Below, one piece after another: positions 1-8,699 of a DNA stretch of 64,000 bases (its first letter is position 1; every line of letters begins with the position of its first letter). A program made the position numbers and the translations under genes. A model generated the notes under the pieces. The model was given only the letters and a program-made list of their open reading frames with translations. It ran no database searches and was not told where the DNA came from. The stretch lies in NCBI RefSeq assembly GCF_023015885.1, contig NZ_JALKBE010000008.1, positions 1 to 64,000 of the forward strand, in the 5' to 3' direction. Source of the stretch: Aliiroseovarius sp. S1123 (GTDB lineage Bacteria; Pseudomonadota; Alphaproteobacteria; Rhodobacterales; Rhodobacteraceae).

Positions 1-74
1 CCTTGGCCGCAAAGCACCTCAACCTGCCGTAACTTCGTGACAATCTCTTCAGGCTTGTGTCGTTTGATTCCCAT
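1..74 (-). CDS. IS3-family transposase OrfA, N-terminal fragment (runs off the window)
   Basis: Read leftward, the ATG at 74 opens MGIKRHKPEEIVTKLRQVEV, the typical N-terminus of the small OrfA protein of IS3-family elements, which carries a helix-turn-helix and binds the element ends. Only about 24 codons lie inside the window, so I cannot say whether the element is intact. An AGGA-type ribosome binding site lies just upstream. The adjacent element end is described separately. Confidence 0.75.
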   Translation of the reverse strand, partial: MGIKRHKPEEIVTKLRQVEVLCGQ

Positions 75-130
75 ATCTGATCCTCCGTTTCCTAACTATA
101 GGGGCGGACCACTTCAGTGGGGGAGGATCA
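75..130. repeat. Probable IS3-element terminus with inverted repeat
   Basis: Between OrfA and unrelated sequence the nine bases TGATCCTCC (78-86) and GGAGGATCA (122-130) face each other. I take the outer copy, ending at 130, as the element tip, because IS3-family ends begin with TG and lie a few dozen bases before orfA. The other tip is outside the window, so the target duplication cannot be checked. Confidence 0.55.
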
Positions 131-201
131 GGTCGACCAACCGAAACCTCAGACTTTACAGTCATTTATAGCAAATGATTATGTTTTGAGGGGATTACAC
201 T

Positions 202-768
202 ATGCGCCAGGCACAAACACTCAACGAAGCCCAGCTGCGTCGAGTTTTACACTACTGCCGTAGCCGCCGTCATCCAACTCGCGACGAAACCATCGTCCTG
301 TTCAGCTTTTACGCAGGACTAAGGGCCAAGGAGCTGGCAGCACTCAAACGCGGTGATGTATTTGATGAAGAGGGCAATGTGCGTGAGCAGTTCATCCTGA
401 GCGCGGCGCAGAGCAAAGGCGGCAAAACGCGAACCGTGTATCTCAACCAACGTTTGCGCAAAGCATTGGCAGAGTTTGCTGCTGGACTAAACCTCAGTGA
501 TCCAAATCGGGCTCTGTTTGAAAGCCAAAAAGGTGGACACTTCTCGGCCAATACCATGTGCCAGCTGTTCTTGGATATCTATAAAGCAGTAGGGCTAAAG
601 GATGCATCAAGTCACTCGGGACGCAGAACATATATCACGCGGCTAGCAAACAAAGGCGTTGGTGTGCGCTTGCTGGCTGAGCTTGCCGGGCATTCTCATA
701 TCTCAACAACACAGCGCTACATTGATGTGAATGCGGAGCAACTCAGTGCAGCGGTGGAGCTACTTTGA
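202..768 (+). CDS. Short tyrosine recombinase (catalytic domain only, FimB-like size)
   Basis: A 188-residue phage-integrase-family protein that should cut and rejoin DNA through a tyrosine. The catalytic set is visible: Arg41 in AGLRAKEL, His138-x-x-Arg141 in SHSGRRT, His164 in AGHSHIS and the nucleophile Tyr173 in QRYID, with the usual nine-residue His-to-Tyr spacing. There is no N-terminal arm-binding or core-binding domain, so its size matches the FimB/FimE inversion recombinases rather than ordinary integrases. A GAGGGG ribosome binding site precedes the ATG. It starts about 70 bases inside the IS3 terminus. Its target site is unknown; it could be a decayed integrase, but nothing inside the catalytic domain is broken. 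Confidence 0.8.
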   Translation: MRQAQTLNEAQLRRVLHYCRSRRHPTRDETIVLFSFYAGLRAKELAALKRGDVFDEEGNVREQFILSAAQSKGGKTRTVYLNQRLRKALAEFAAGLNLSDPNRALFESQKGGHFSANTMCQLFLDIYKAVGLKDASSHSGRRTYITRLANKGVGVRLLAELAGHSHISTTQRYIDVNAEQLSAAVELL

Positions 769-851
769 TTGTCACTTACGGCCCAAAGCTGCCGTTCGGT
801 CTCTGGCCGATCGCTGCGCCGCAGCTTCTCAGAAGCGTACAAGGCTCTCCT

Positions 852-1445
852 CTATCTGCGTAGCAGCCCCATTTGTACGTCAAACAAGCGCAATCCTTCA
901 TCAACGAGAGAAAAGCCACGTGCTCCAAGGGTCCATCGGATTGCGATACCCTGCACAAGCGAGGTTAGCAAAATGGCGATGTCTTCGGGACTTTCGTCAC
1001 CCTGCAGATCCCCAGACGCCTGCTGATCTCGGATCGCAGAAACCAATCGACTTTGATACGCGCTGAGAATTTCGCGAAACACATTGCGCAAGCCAGGATT
1101 TTCTACCTGCAATTCGCGGGAGAATAAGATTGATGGCAAGGCCGGCGTGTGGGCAATTTCTGATAGCTGCGCTTCGATCAAAGCCTTCAATCGATCATTC
1201 GGCCCATTAGCAAAGAGTTCTGCTGCGCTCCAAGCTGTATTTAGCTGTTCCGCGATATACTCGGCCACTTCCAGCCAGAGTTCGTTTTTGGTCGGGAAGT
1301 GGCGAAAGATCGCAGGCTGGCTGAGGCCAATGGCGCGTGCGACATCTGTTGTACTTAACCGATCAGGGCCAATCTCATCGGCTAATTTTAACACCGCAGC
1401 CACGATCTGCGTCTTTCGCTCTTCAGCACTCTGACGGCTGGACAT
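852..1445 (-). CDS. TetR-family transcriptional regulator
   Basis: A 197-residue TetR-type repressor. The helix-turn-helix lies at about residues 30-60, with the family pattern TTDVARAIGLSQPAIFRHFP followed by the ligand-binding helices. The ATG at 1445 has a GAGGTGA ribosome binding site. The gene is divergent from the cytochrome b561 and RND efflux genes, and an inverted repeat lies in the shared promoter region, so it most likely represses that efflux operon until an inducer binds. The ligand cannot be told from sequence. Confidence 0.85.
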   Translation of the reverse strand: MSSRQSAEERKTQIVAAVLKLADEIGPDRLSTTDVARAIGLSQPAIFRHFPTKNELWLEVAEYIAEQLNTAWSAAELFANGPNDRLKALIEAQLSEIAHTPALPSILFSRELQVENPGLRNVFREILSAYQSRLVSAIRDQQASGDLQGDESPEDIAILLTSLVQGIAIRWTLGARGFSLVDEGLRLFDVQMGLLRR

Positions 1446-1457
1446 TTGTCACCTCTT

Positions 1458-1477
1458 GTTAGTTATAACTCACTAAC
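1458..1477. promoter_or_regulatory. Candidate TetR operator between regulator and efflux operon
   Basis: GTTAGT (1458-1463) and ACTAAC (1472-1477) form a perfect six-base inverted repeat around eight bases. It lies 13 bases upstream of the tetR start codon and before the divergent cytochrome b561 gene. Size and position fit a TetR-dimer site. The role is inferred. Confidence 0.5.
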
Positions 1478-1540
1478 ATATAAGGGAGGCGCCAACAACT
1501 ACTATCCCGAGTCTTCAGTCCAGTTACAAAGGTCCCTGCC

Positions 1541-2038
1541 ATGAATGTCAAAACTGTCCCCTCGGGCTATTCTCGCCTGCAAATAGTTTTACACTGGCTG
1601 GTCTTTGCGTTGATCGCCCAGCAATACCTCTTCAAGGGTGCGATTTCGGCAGCGTGGGATCGCGTGACTGACGGGATGGAAATCGGCTTCGATCCGCTCG
1701 TCTTTACCCATGTCGGGGGCGGTGCCCTCGTCTTGCTCTTTGCACTGTGGCGAATATCTCTGCGCGCCCGGCATGGTGTGCCGGAAGCAATTGAAGCCAA
1801 CAAGCTTCAGGGGGCGCTCGCCAAACTCACTCATTTTGGCCTCTATGCGTTGATGATCCTGATGCCGGTGAGCGGATCTGTCGCGTGGTTCGGAGGTGTT
1901 GAGGCCGCTGCGCAGGGGCACAACGTGATGAAAATCGTGCTGTTGGCGCTAGTGGCCCTTCATGTCGTGGGTGCATTCTACCACCACTTCGTGCTGCGCG
2001 ATGGCACGTTGGCGCGGATGCGCGTAGCGAAAGGATGA
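1541..2038 (+). CDS. Cytochrome b561 family membrane protein
   Basis: A 165-residue inner-membrane di-heme cytochrome. Four hydrophobic helices are visible, with candidate heme-ligand histidines at His18 (VLHW), His57 (FTHVGG), His98 (LTHFG) and His141/His148 (ALHVVGAFYHH), the pattern of bacterial cytochrome b561. Such proteins pass electrons between quinol and a periplasmic or membrane partner. It is the first gene of a three-gene unit, four bases before the RND adaptor. A link between a b-type cytochrome and an RND pump is not a textbook pairing, so its job here is unclear. Confidence 0.85.
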   Translation: MNVKTVPSGYSRLQIVLHWLVFALIAQQYLFKGAISAAWDRVTDGMEIGFDPLVFTHVGGGALVLLFALWRISLRARHGVPEAIEANKLQGALAKLTHFGLYALMILMPVSGSVAWFGGVEAAAQGHNVMKIVLLALVALHVVGAFYHHFVLRDGTLARMRVAKG

Positions 2039-2042
2039 CCTC

Positions 2043-3341
2043 ATGCGTATAGCACCGCTCTTTGCTGCACCACCCATCGCGCTTGGTATCGCTGTCGCCG
2101 TCTGGTTGATTTCGTCTGCTCCCGGCCCAGATCGGATTGAGAGTGCAGCGCCTGCTCTGCCAGTCCGGGTTATTACGGCCGCGACAGAAATTATTCGCCC
2201 CACGATCAATGTTTGGGGAAACCTGCGTGCGGCCGATACCTGGGTTGCGGTTGCTGAGGTGCAGGGGGAGGTGATCTGGCGTCACCCCGACTTGGAACCC
2301 GGACGCTTGATCCCGGCCGGGACCAAGGTGCTGCGTATTGATCCTGCCGATTACGAGCTTGCTTTGGCTCAGGCCCAGGCAGACCTGTTGGCTTTTAACG
2401 CTGAAAGCGCGCAATTGGCTACTGAAGCGACCAACACTGCCCGGATATTGGAATTGGAACGCGAGCGGCTCGTTCTTGCCGAAGCTGATCTGGAGCGCAT
2501 TAGCACGTTGGCCGCTCAGGAGACGATTTCCCAGTCCCGCGCTGATGATGCTGAGCGCGCAACCCTACTGGCACGCCGCACTGTTGCCGAACTGGAAAAC
2601 AGCCTCGCATTGATCCCGCCTCGTGAGGCTCGGATCACAGCACAGATCGCACGTAGCGAAGCTGCAATTGCGCGGGCCTTGAGGGCACTGGAGCACACCG
2701 AGATAAGGACGCCTTTCGATCTAAGAGTCACCGAGGTCGCTGCCGAGCGGTTTCAAACCGTCGCACCCGGTCAGGTCGTTGTCCGGGCAAATGGCATCGC
2801 TGCCGCTGAGGTCGTCGCGCATCTGCCGATCGATAGCTTTCGTGGCTTGTTTGGCGACACGTCTGATACAATCTCTGTTTCAGAGATGATGCGCGCCATG
2901 CCCTTCACGCAAGTTGATGTGGTTCTAAGTCCGCTGTCAGATCCATCGCAGATCTGGTCAGCCCGCATTAGTCGGGTCGAAGGGGCGCTTGATGCTCGCG
3001 CTCGGACCGTGCCGGTCGTGGTGGTCGTTGATGATCCATATGCTGGAGCTAACCCACCAAGCCGCCTGCCGCTGGTTCCAAACATGCAAGTGCTGATTTC
3101 CTTTGAAGGCGAGCCTCTCACCGACGCAGTTGTACTTCCTGAAACAGCGCTCCACGGCGGAATGGTACGCGTCTTGGGTCATGGTGGCCTCTTAGAATTG
3201 CGTCCGGTCTCAGTTGCCCTTTCTCAGAACGGGCGCATCGTCATCGCCGACGGGATCGAGCCGGGCGACATTGTCGTCATCGACGACATCGCTCCTGCTA
3301 TTCCTGGAATGGCGCTGACCGCGATCGAGGTTCATCAATGA
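2043..3341 (+). CDS. RND efflux periplasmic adaptor (membrane fusion protein)
   Basis: A 432-residue HlyD/AcrA-type adaptor that bridges an inner-membrane RND pump to an outer-membrane channel. It starts with a single hydrophobic segment (about residues 5-25), followed by a lipoyl-like half, a long Glu/Ala/Leu-rich coiled coil (about 100-210) and beta-barrel regions. The stop overlaps the next start in an ATGA (3338-3341), so pump and adaptor are translationally coupled. No outer-membrane factor is encoded in the cluster; the TolC-type channel at 11414 outside the island could serve, which is speculation. Confidence 0.88.
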   Translation: MRIAPLFAAPPIALGIAVAVWLISSAPGPDRIESAAPALPVRVITAATEIIRPTINVWGNLRAADTWVAVAEVQGEVIWRHPDLEPGRLIPAGTKVLRIDPADYELALAQAQADLLAFNAESAQLATEATNTARILELERERLVLAEADLERISTLAAQETISQSRADDAERATLLARRTVAELENSLALIPPREARITAQIARSEAAIARALRALEHTEIRTPFDLRVTEVAAERFQTVAPGQVVVRANGIAAAEVVAHLPIDSFRGLFGDTSDTISVSEMMRAMPFTQVDVVLSPLSDPSQIWSARISRVEGALDARARTVPVVVVVDDPYAGANPPSRLPLVPNMQVLISFEGEPLTDAVVLPETALHGGMVRVLGHGGLLELRPVSVALSQNGRIVIADGIEPGDIVVIDDIAPAIPGMALTAIEVHQ

Positions 3342-6300
3342 TACGTTGGTTCACGGGCCATCCGACGGCGGGCAATCTTCTATTGCTTCTTTTTCTTGCT
3401 GCAGGTTTCTTTGCGGCGCCTGGACTTTTGCGCGAGACCTTCCCTGATTTCCGCGCAGTGGAAGCCGAGATTGTCGTACCCTACAGAGGGGCGGCTGCCG
3501 AGGATGTGGAAACAGCTATCTGCGCGCCCCTGTGGGACGGTGTGCAAAGTGTCGAGGGGCTAGAAACCTTCACCTGCACCGCACAGGCTGGTCGCGCGCG
3601 AGCAGTAGCCACAATGGCGCCTGGCAATGATGCTTTGCGCTTCGTTAACTCTCTGCGGACCGAGGTTTCGGCCATCGACACCTTCCCAGAACGCGCAGAT
3701 CCGGCTGTGGTCCGTGAACTACATCGCACCGATCCTGTCACATCAGTTGCCATCTCGGGCGATCTCCCCTTAAGCGAGTTGGATTTCTACGCAGACGGAC
3801 TGTCGGACCGCTTGACAGCTCTGCCTGGCGTTGCCCGTGTTACACGCGGAGGGTTGGGCACCCGCACCCTTACAATTTCTGTCTCGCGCAAAGTAATGGA
3901 AGGCCACGGGCTCACACCCGCGGCACTTGCTATGGCTATCGCTGCGCAAAACATTGACCTGCCTATCGGAACGCTTGAGGGAGATGGTGCCGAACTTACT
4001 GTGCGCTTCACCGCTGAACGTGACACCGCTGCTGAGCTGGCCACGATCCCCGTTATGGTGCTACCGAATGGTGCTACTCTGACGCTGAGCGACGTTGCGT
4101 TGATCGAGGAGCGCTTCGAGCCGCCGCACGATCGCGCCTTCGTCGATGGCGCTCCTGCTATCGTGCTTGACGTGGCGAAAGCGCTCAATGCAGACGCATT
4201 GCGCGTGCTGGACGGCGTGGCAACGCTTGTAGTTGAGGAAACGGATCGCCTACCTGCCTCAATCAAGGTTGAGGTCGTTCAGGACGTGACATCCATCATC
4301 CGCGATCGATTGGTGATGCTGGTGCAGAACGGGGTGATCGGCCTTGTTCTAGTCGTCATCGTCATGAGTTTGTTTTTTCGCCCTGGCTTTGCGATCTGGG
4401 CGGCAATGGGCTTGCCCGTTGCTTTTGCCGGTGCATTCCTCTGGATGGCATTGACTGGTCTCAGCTTGAATATGATGACGTTGGTTGCGCTTCTTATGGC
4501 TATCGGCATCGTAATGGACGACTCTATTGTGATTGCGGATTCCATTGCGGTGCATGCCGCTGAAGATCCGACAGTCGAAACTGTAACGAAAGGCGTCAAA
4601 GCTGTAGCCCCTGGCGTTATATCGTCATTCCTAACGACGTTGGCAGTATTTCTACCTCTGGCTTTTTTGGCAGGTGAATTGGGAGCCGTGCTCGAAGTTC
4701 TGCCTGTCGTCTTGTTGGCGGCCCTCGCCGCTTCGCTTATCGAAGCCTTTTTTATATTGCCACATCACCTAAAAGGCGGAATGAAAAAGACCACTCCGTC
4801 TCGTTTCCGGACTCGATTTGATGCAGGCTTCGATACCTTGCGTGAACGTGGTGTGGGCCGTCTGGCTGACGCAGCAATCAAGGCGCGCTGGCTGGTTGCA
4901 GGTCTCGCTATTGGGGCCCTAATCCTGACAGTTGGCGCTCTCGTGGGAGGGGTGGTCAAGCGGGAGGCTATGCCTGAAATAGATGGCGATGTTCTTGAGG
5001 CGCGATTGATGCTGCCTGCCGGTACCCCACTGGCACGAGCGACAGAAGCCGTTGTGCAGGTTGAGGCTGCTCTTGACCGCGTAAATGAACGCCTTTCCCC
5101 CGAACAGCCTGCGGCGCAGACACTCGTGATCCGTCGCATTACCCGACTTGGCCGCAACCTTTCGACAGGCGAAAATGGCGCTCATGTAGCCACTGTTGCA
5201 GTGGACCTTCTTGGCGCTGAGACCCGAGCAAATTCTTTGGATGAGATTGTCACTCTATGGCGAGAAGAGATCGGCTCATTGGCCGGGGTATCATCGCTAA
5301 TCCTGACTGAGCCGGGGATTGGCCCTCAGGGTATCGCTGTTGAATTGCGCCTCACACACGTTGACCTTGTCGCGCTCGAAGCGGCAGGGCGTACTACTTT
5401 GGCTGAACTCGAAACCTACGCCGGCGTACGCAACGCGATCCTCGATCTACGACCCGGCGCAACTGAGTTGCGACTGACCTTATTGCCAGGTGCAGAGGCG
5501 CTTGGACTGACTGCCACTGATGTCGCTGGCCAACTTCGTGCCGCTTTTCTTGGTACCCAACTTTCTGAAATCTGGCGCGGTGATCTTGCTTGGGATCTTG
5601 AAGTGCGCCTGCCGGATATTGAGCGCGTTACCCGCGCCGACCTAAATGACTTCAGAATTGCCCTACCCGACGGAGTGACCGTGCCGCTATCGAGCATCGT
5701 TACCATTGACGAGGCACGTGGATGGGGAGGCATCACACGGCGTAATGGTTTGAGGACACTAACCATTGCTGCTGACGTAGACGGTCGCATCGGCAACGCT
5801 GACGCTATCACCGCTCAACTGGTCGATGGTTTTCTTCCTGATTTGGTGTCTGCAACCCCAGGCCTTGACTTCGAAGTTGGAGGACAAGCCGCAAATTCAG
5901 CCGAGACCGTCGCCTCGATCCTGCGCGGTTTTTTGATCGGCTTGGTAGGTATCTACATTGTTCTCAGCTTCCAGTTCCGAAGCTATGTTGAGCCGATCAT
6001 TGTGATGATCACCATCCCACTTGCTTTTCTAGGCGTGATTTGGGGCCATGTCCTTATGGGCTACAATATTTCCATGCCGTCTCTCGTTGGGGCCGCGTCT
6101 CTTGCCGGTATTGTTGTGAACAACGCGATTTTATTGGTCGGCGTCATCAATGAACGCCGCGCCGAAGGGCTTTCTGCCGCACTGGCCGCAGGAGAGGCTG
6201 TCAGGTCGCGCTTCCGACCGATTTTTGTCTCGGTGTCAACGACCATCATGGGAATGGCACCTTTACTGTTCGAAACTTCGACGCAAGCCCAGACGTTGAA

Positions 6301-6427
6301 ACCACTCGTTATCTCGGTTGTTTTTGGCTTGCTGGCGGCAACGGTTTTGATCTTGCTGGTGTTGCCTGCGTTCTATGCTGCGCTCGAGGATATCCGGCCG
6401 CGGAAGCCGTTTGACATCGAGAGGTGA
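3338..6427 (+). CDS. RND efflux transporter permease
   Basis: A 1029-residue AcrB/MexB-superfamily proton-driven pump of the usual length. The two-fold repeat is clear: helix 1 near residue 12, a large periplasmic part, a helix bundle from about 328, a second periplasmic part from about 540 and the final bundle from about 865. The proton-relay acidic pair lies in GIVMDDSIVIAD (about residues 390-400). The second half carries VVNNAILLVG in the equivalent helix. Substrate cannot be assigned. Codon use is more relaxed than in the housekeeping genes right of 10715, consistent with transfer. Confidence 0.92.
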   Translation: MIRWFTGHPTAGNLLLLLFLAAGFFAAPGLLRETFPDFRAVEAEIVVPYRGAAAEDVETAICAPLWDGVQSVEGLETFTCTAQAGRARAVATMAPGNDALRFVNSLRTEVSAIDTFPERADPAVVRELHRTDPVTSVAISGDLPLSELDFYADGLSDRLTALPGVARVTRGGLGTRTLTISVSRKVMEGHGLTPAALAMAIAAQNIDLPIGTLEGDGAELTVRFTAERDTAAELATIPVMVLPNGATLTLSDVALIEERFEPPHDRAFVDGAPAIVLDVAKALNADALRVLDGVATLVVEETDRLPASIKVEVVQDVTSIIRDRLVMLVQNGVIGLVLVVIVMSLFFRPGFAIWAAMGLPVAFAGAFLWMALTGLSLNMMTLVALLMAIGIVMDDSIVIADSIAVHAAEDPTVETVTKGVKAVAPGVISSFLTTLAVFLPLAFLAGELGAVLEVLPVVLLAALAASLIEAFFILPHHLKGGMKKTTPSRFRTRFDAGFDTLRERGVGRLADAAIKARWLVAGLAIGALILTVGALVGGVVKREAMPEIDGDVLEARLMLPAGTPLARATEAVVQVEAALDRVNERLSPEQPAAQTLVIRRITRLGRNLSTGENGAHVATVAVDLLGAETRANSLDEIVTLWREEIGSLAGVSSLILTEPGIGPQGIAVELRLTHVDLVALEAAGRTTLAELETYAGVRNAILDLRPGATELRLTLLPGAEALGLTATDVAGQLRAAFLGTQLSEIWRGDLAWDLEVRLPDIERVTRADLNDFRIALPDGVTVPLSSIVTIDEARGWGGITRRNGLRTLTIAADVDGRIGNADAITAQLVDGFLPDLVSATPGLDFEVGGQAANSAETVASILRGFLIGLVGIYIVLSFQFRSYVEPIIVMITIPLAFLGVIWGHVLMGYNISMPSLVGAASLAGIVVNNAILLVGVINERRAEGLSAALAAGEAVRSRFRPIFVSVSTTIMGMAPLLFETSTQAQTLKPLVISVVFGLLAATVLILLVLPAFYAALEDIRPRKPFDIER

Positions 6428-6510
6428 GCGGAGACTTGAAGCCAGTTTGGCAAGTGTAAAGCAAAGGGCTAAGACCGAATGTGAGCTCAAATTTTGAGTG
6501 GAGTGTCCGG

Positions 6511-6556
6511 CCCAAACTGAACATTCACGCTTCAGATATCGCGCGTCCAGTTTGGG
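6511..6556. terminator. Inverted repeat between convergent genes
   Basis: CCCAAACTG (6511-6519) and CAGTTTGGG (6548-6556) are perfect nine-base arms around a 28-base loop, between the ends of the RND permease and the acetyltransferase. There is no T-tract on either strand, so termination is a guess from position. A smaller palindrome, CTCAAATTTTGAG, lies at 6486-6498. Confidence 0.3.
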
Positions 6557-6573
6557 TGACGAATGGTTAGCTG

Positions 6574-7269
6574 TCACTCACTGGGAGAAGCAAACTCCGC
6601 TCGGAAATCTTCCAGCTTACGACGCTGTTGGCCGTGTTCATCAAAGTTATCTTCGGACAGCCACGCATCATAGGCGGGGCGCAGTGCTGCCCAATCCTTA
6701 TCGAGCATCGCGAACCATGCGGTATCGCGGTTGCGGCCTTTGACGATCAAATGCTGATGGAACACCCCTTCGTGACGGAAGCCAAACCGTTCAGCAGCGC
6801 GTCTGGATGGGAGGTTTTCGTTGTTACATTTCCATTCGAAACGTCTGTATCCCAGATCGTCAAAGATATGTCGCGCAAAGAGGTAAAGCGCCTCTGTCGC
6901 GGCGGGGGTCCGAGAAACGAGAGGGCCCCAATAGATATGGCCGATCTCTACAACGCCATTGGCGGGATCGAGGCGCATCAGGGTCTGACGGCCAGCCACT
7001 TTACCCGTCGCCTTGTCGATTACAGCGAAAAAGATGGGGTCTTCGCTTGCGGCGACGTTCTCGACCCACCCGTAAAACTCCGCGCGATCGTTGGGCGGAA
7101 AATCGGGCAACCAACGGAAACGTTCTTCACCGTCGGGCTGTGCAGAGGCGTCAAACAGACCATCGGCATGTTTGTTGGCGTTGAGCTTTTCGAGGCGCAC
7201 GAAGCGTCCTTCAAATACATCGGTTGAGGGTCTGGGGCGGGGTGTCCACTTTGAGAGATCTTCGATCAT
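6574..7269 (-). CDS. GNAT-family N-acetyltransferase (RimJ/RimL type)
   Basis: A protein of about 231 residues with a GNAT fold. Its C-terminal half carries the family pattern for acetyl-CoA binding and the final strands, including GHIYWGPLVSRTPAATEA, LGYRRFEWKCNNEN and RAAERFGFRHEG, as in RimJ/RimL-like enzymes that acetylate protein N-termini or small molecules. I chose the ATG at 7269; a GTG three codons upstream is possible and no ribosome binding site decides it. It follows the cupin gene by about 35 bases on the same strand, so they are probably cotranscribed. Substrate is unknown. Confidence 0.82.
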   Translation of the reverse strand: MIEDLSKWTPRPRPSTDVFEGRFVRLEKLNANKHADGLFDASAQPDGEERFRWLPDFPPNDRAEFYGWVENVAASEDPIFFAVIDKATGKVAGRQTLMRLDPANGVVEIGHIYWGPLVSRTPAATEALYLFARHIFDDLGYRRFEWKCNNENLPSRRAAERFGFRHEGVFHQHLIVKGRNRDTAWFAMLDKDWAALRPAYDAWLSEDNFDEHGQQRRKLEDFRAEFASPSE

Positions 7270-7303
7270 ATCAGTCACTTTGGTCTTAGTATTTCAGGAT
7301 GTC

Positions 7304-7696
7304 TTAGGCGTCAGGGCCGTCGACGTTTTCCAAGGTTTCGCCTTTACCAATGCGAAGGAAGACGTAGCGCACATCGTCATCCCCTTCGAGAATTTGGCAG
7401 CGATGGATCAGCCGGCGTGGGAAATACGCGTAGTCACCAGCACCCAACTCAAACGACTCCTTGCCGCCAGAACCATGATCAACGCGAATACGCCCTGATA
7501 GCATATACATTACGCTGTCAAAGTCCTTGTGGTGATGCCACTGGCTTGGCTCATCAAGCGCCGTTACGTGACATTCGCCAACCCAGAGGTCGCCCGCTTC
7601 CAAAGCCTTGCGGCGGATTTGACCCGGGGTGATCGGTCCATCTTGAAGTTCATGGGATCGGATCACGCCGATTTCTTTGAATAGTTCAACAGTCAT
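7304..7696 (-). CDS. Small cupin-domain protein
   Basis: A 130-residue single-domain cupin. The metal-binding pattern is visible as HHHKDFDSVMYMLSG, followed in the second motif by GDYAYFPRRLIHR. The ATG at 7696 is preferred because GAGGGA lies nine bases before it; upstream in-frame starts would add an unlikely 30-residue leader. Cupins of this size bind a metal and may be sensors, isomerases or dioxygenases, and the sequence does not settle which. It lies between an AraC-type regulator and a GNAT acetyltransferase, all on one strand. Confidence 0.75.
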   Translation of the reverse strand: MTVELFKEIGVIRSHELQDGPITPGQIRRKALEAGDLWVGECHVTALDEPSQWHHHKDFDSVMYMLSGRIRVDHGSGGKESFELGAGDYAYFPRRLIHRCQILEGDDDVRYVFLRIGKGETLENVDGPDA

Positions 7697-7796
7697 AGGC
7701 TGTTCCCTCATGCTATATCGTTCTGCGCTTTTCAAAGCACAGTTCGGGCCGAAACAGATGGACAACCTTTGTTGTGAAACTGACAAAATTGATGGC

Positions 7797-8603
7797 TTAG
7801 CCCAGATGTAGCGTCCGAGCCTGCGCTGGCGTCAGGCCAAAGGTTCGTTTGAAGGCGACCCCGAACGCAGACTGACTGCTGAACCCAACCTTTTGTGCCA
7901 CTTTGGAAATGTCACCGTCAGTTGCCAGCATGATGAACGCTGCATTTAGGCGCGCCTGCAACCGCCATTGTCCAAAGGTCATGCCCGTTTCCTTGTAGAA
8001 CAGCCGCGCTAATGTGCGCCCCGAAGCGCCGCAGGTTTCTGCCCAATCTTCGAGGGATCGTGGATCGGACGGCATTTCCAAAATTGCGTTTGCGACACGA
8101 GATAGACGTGCTTCTTTCGGCGAGGGGAGCTTTGTGAACAGTGTTTTAGCTGAGGCGATCTCGCTCAGGATCAGCGCTACAATATGCGGTGTCCGTCCGC
8201 TTTCATCCCAGTCCACGGGCTCGTCGCAAAGGGCAACAATCAATTCACGCAGTAGGGGCGTCACTGCGAAAACCCGAGCCTCGGTTGCTACTTTTTCAGC
8301 GAAAGTTGGCTCAATGAACAACTCACGCATCGCAACCGCTCCTTCCATCAGAATGGAGTGCTGTTCATCTGCGGGTAAAAACAACGCCTTCGTGGGTGGC
8401 AAAACAAAAAACGCATCGGTCGTTTCAATCCGCATGACCCCCGAAACCGCATAGATCAACTGAGCCTTTGGGTGGCAATGCATGCCCGAAGAAAGACCGT
8501 CGGGATAGTCCATCGAGAACCCAACGGCCGACCGGTCAGATCGATCGTAGGTGTCCAAAAGGGCCTGTCTCTCTGGCGATATAAATGTATTTTCGGTTGT
8601 CAT
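7797..8603 (-). CDS. AraC-family transcriptional regulator with cupin sensor domain
   Basis: A 268-residue regulator. The N-terminal half is a cupin-like sensor (GMHCHPKAQLIYAVSGVMRI near residues 40-60). The C-terminal hundred residues hold the paired AraC helix-turn-helix, including GMTFGQWRLQARLNAAF and KVGFSSQSAFGVAFKRTFG, ending in the usual TPAQAR. It is upstream of the cupin and GNAT genes on the same strand and could activate them. The signal is unknown. The ATG at 8603 has no clear ribosome binding site. Confidence 0.88.
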   Translation of the reverse strand: MTTENTFISPERQALLDTYDRSDRSAVGFSMDYPDGLSSGMHCHPKAQLIYAVSGVMRIETTDAFFVLPPTKALFLPADEQHSILMEGAVAMRELFIEPTFAEKVATEARVFAVTPLLRELIVALCDEPVDWDESGRTPHIVALILSEIASAKTLFTKLPSPKEARLSRVANAILEMPSDPRSLEDWAETCGASGRTLARLFYKETGMTFGQWRLQARLNAAFIMLATDGDISKVAQKVGFSSQSAFGVAFKRTFGLTPAQARTLHLG

Positions 8604-8699
8604 ATAGACACATTAGCTGCGTGTAGATTTGCACGCAATTACAAGGTGTTTTCAAAGCAGACGTTTGTGGAACGCACAGCGAATGCCCGCTTTCCGCCC

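Noticed and set aside
309-557. 82-codon reading frame on the minus strand inside the short recombinase
   Set aside because: It lies wholly inside a gene with clear catalytic motifs, has no ribosome binding site and a Ser/Arg/Ala-rich composition typical of an antisense shadow.
731-1066. 111-codon frame overlapping the recombinase and the TetR gene
   Set aside because: It spans two real genes, has no recognisable motif and would clash with both.
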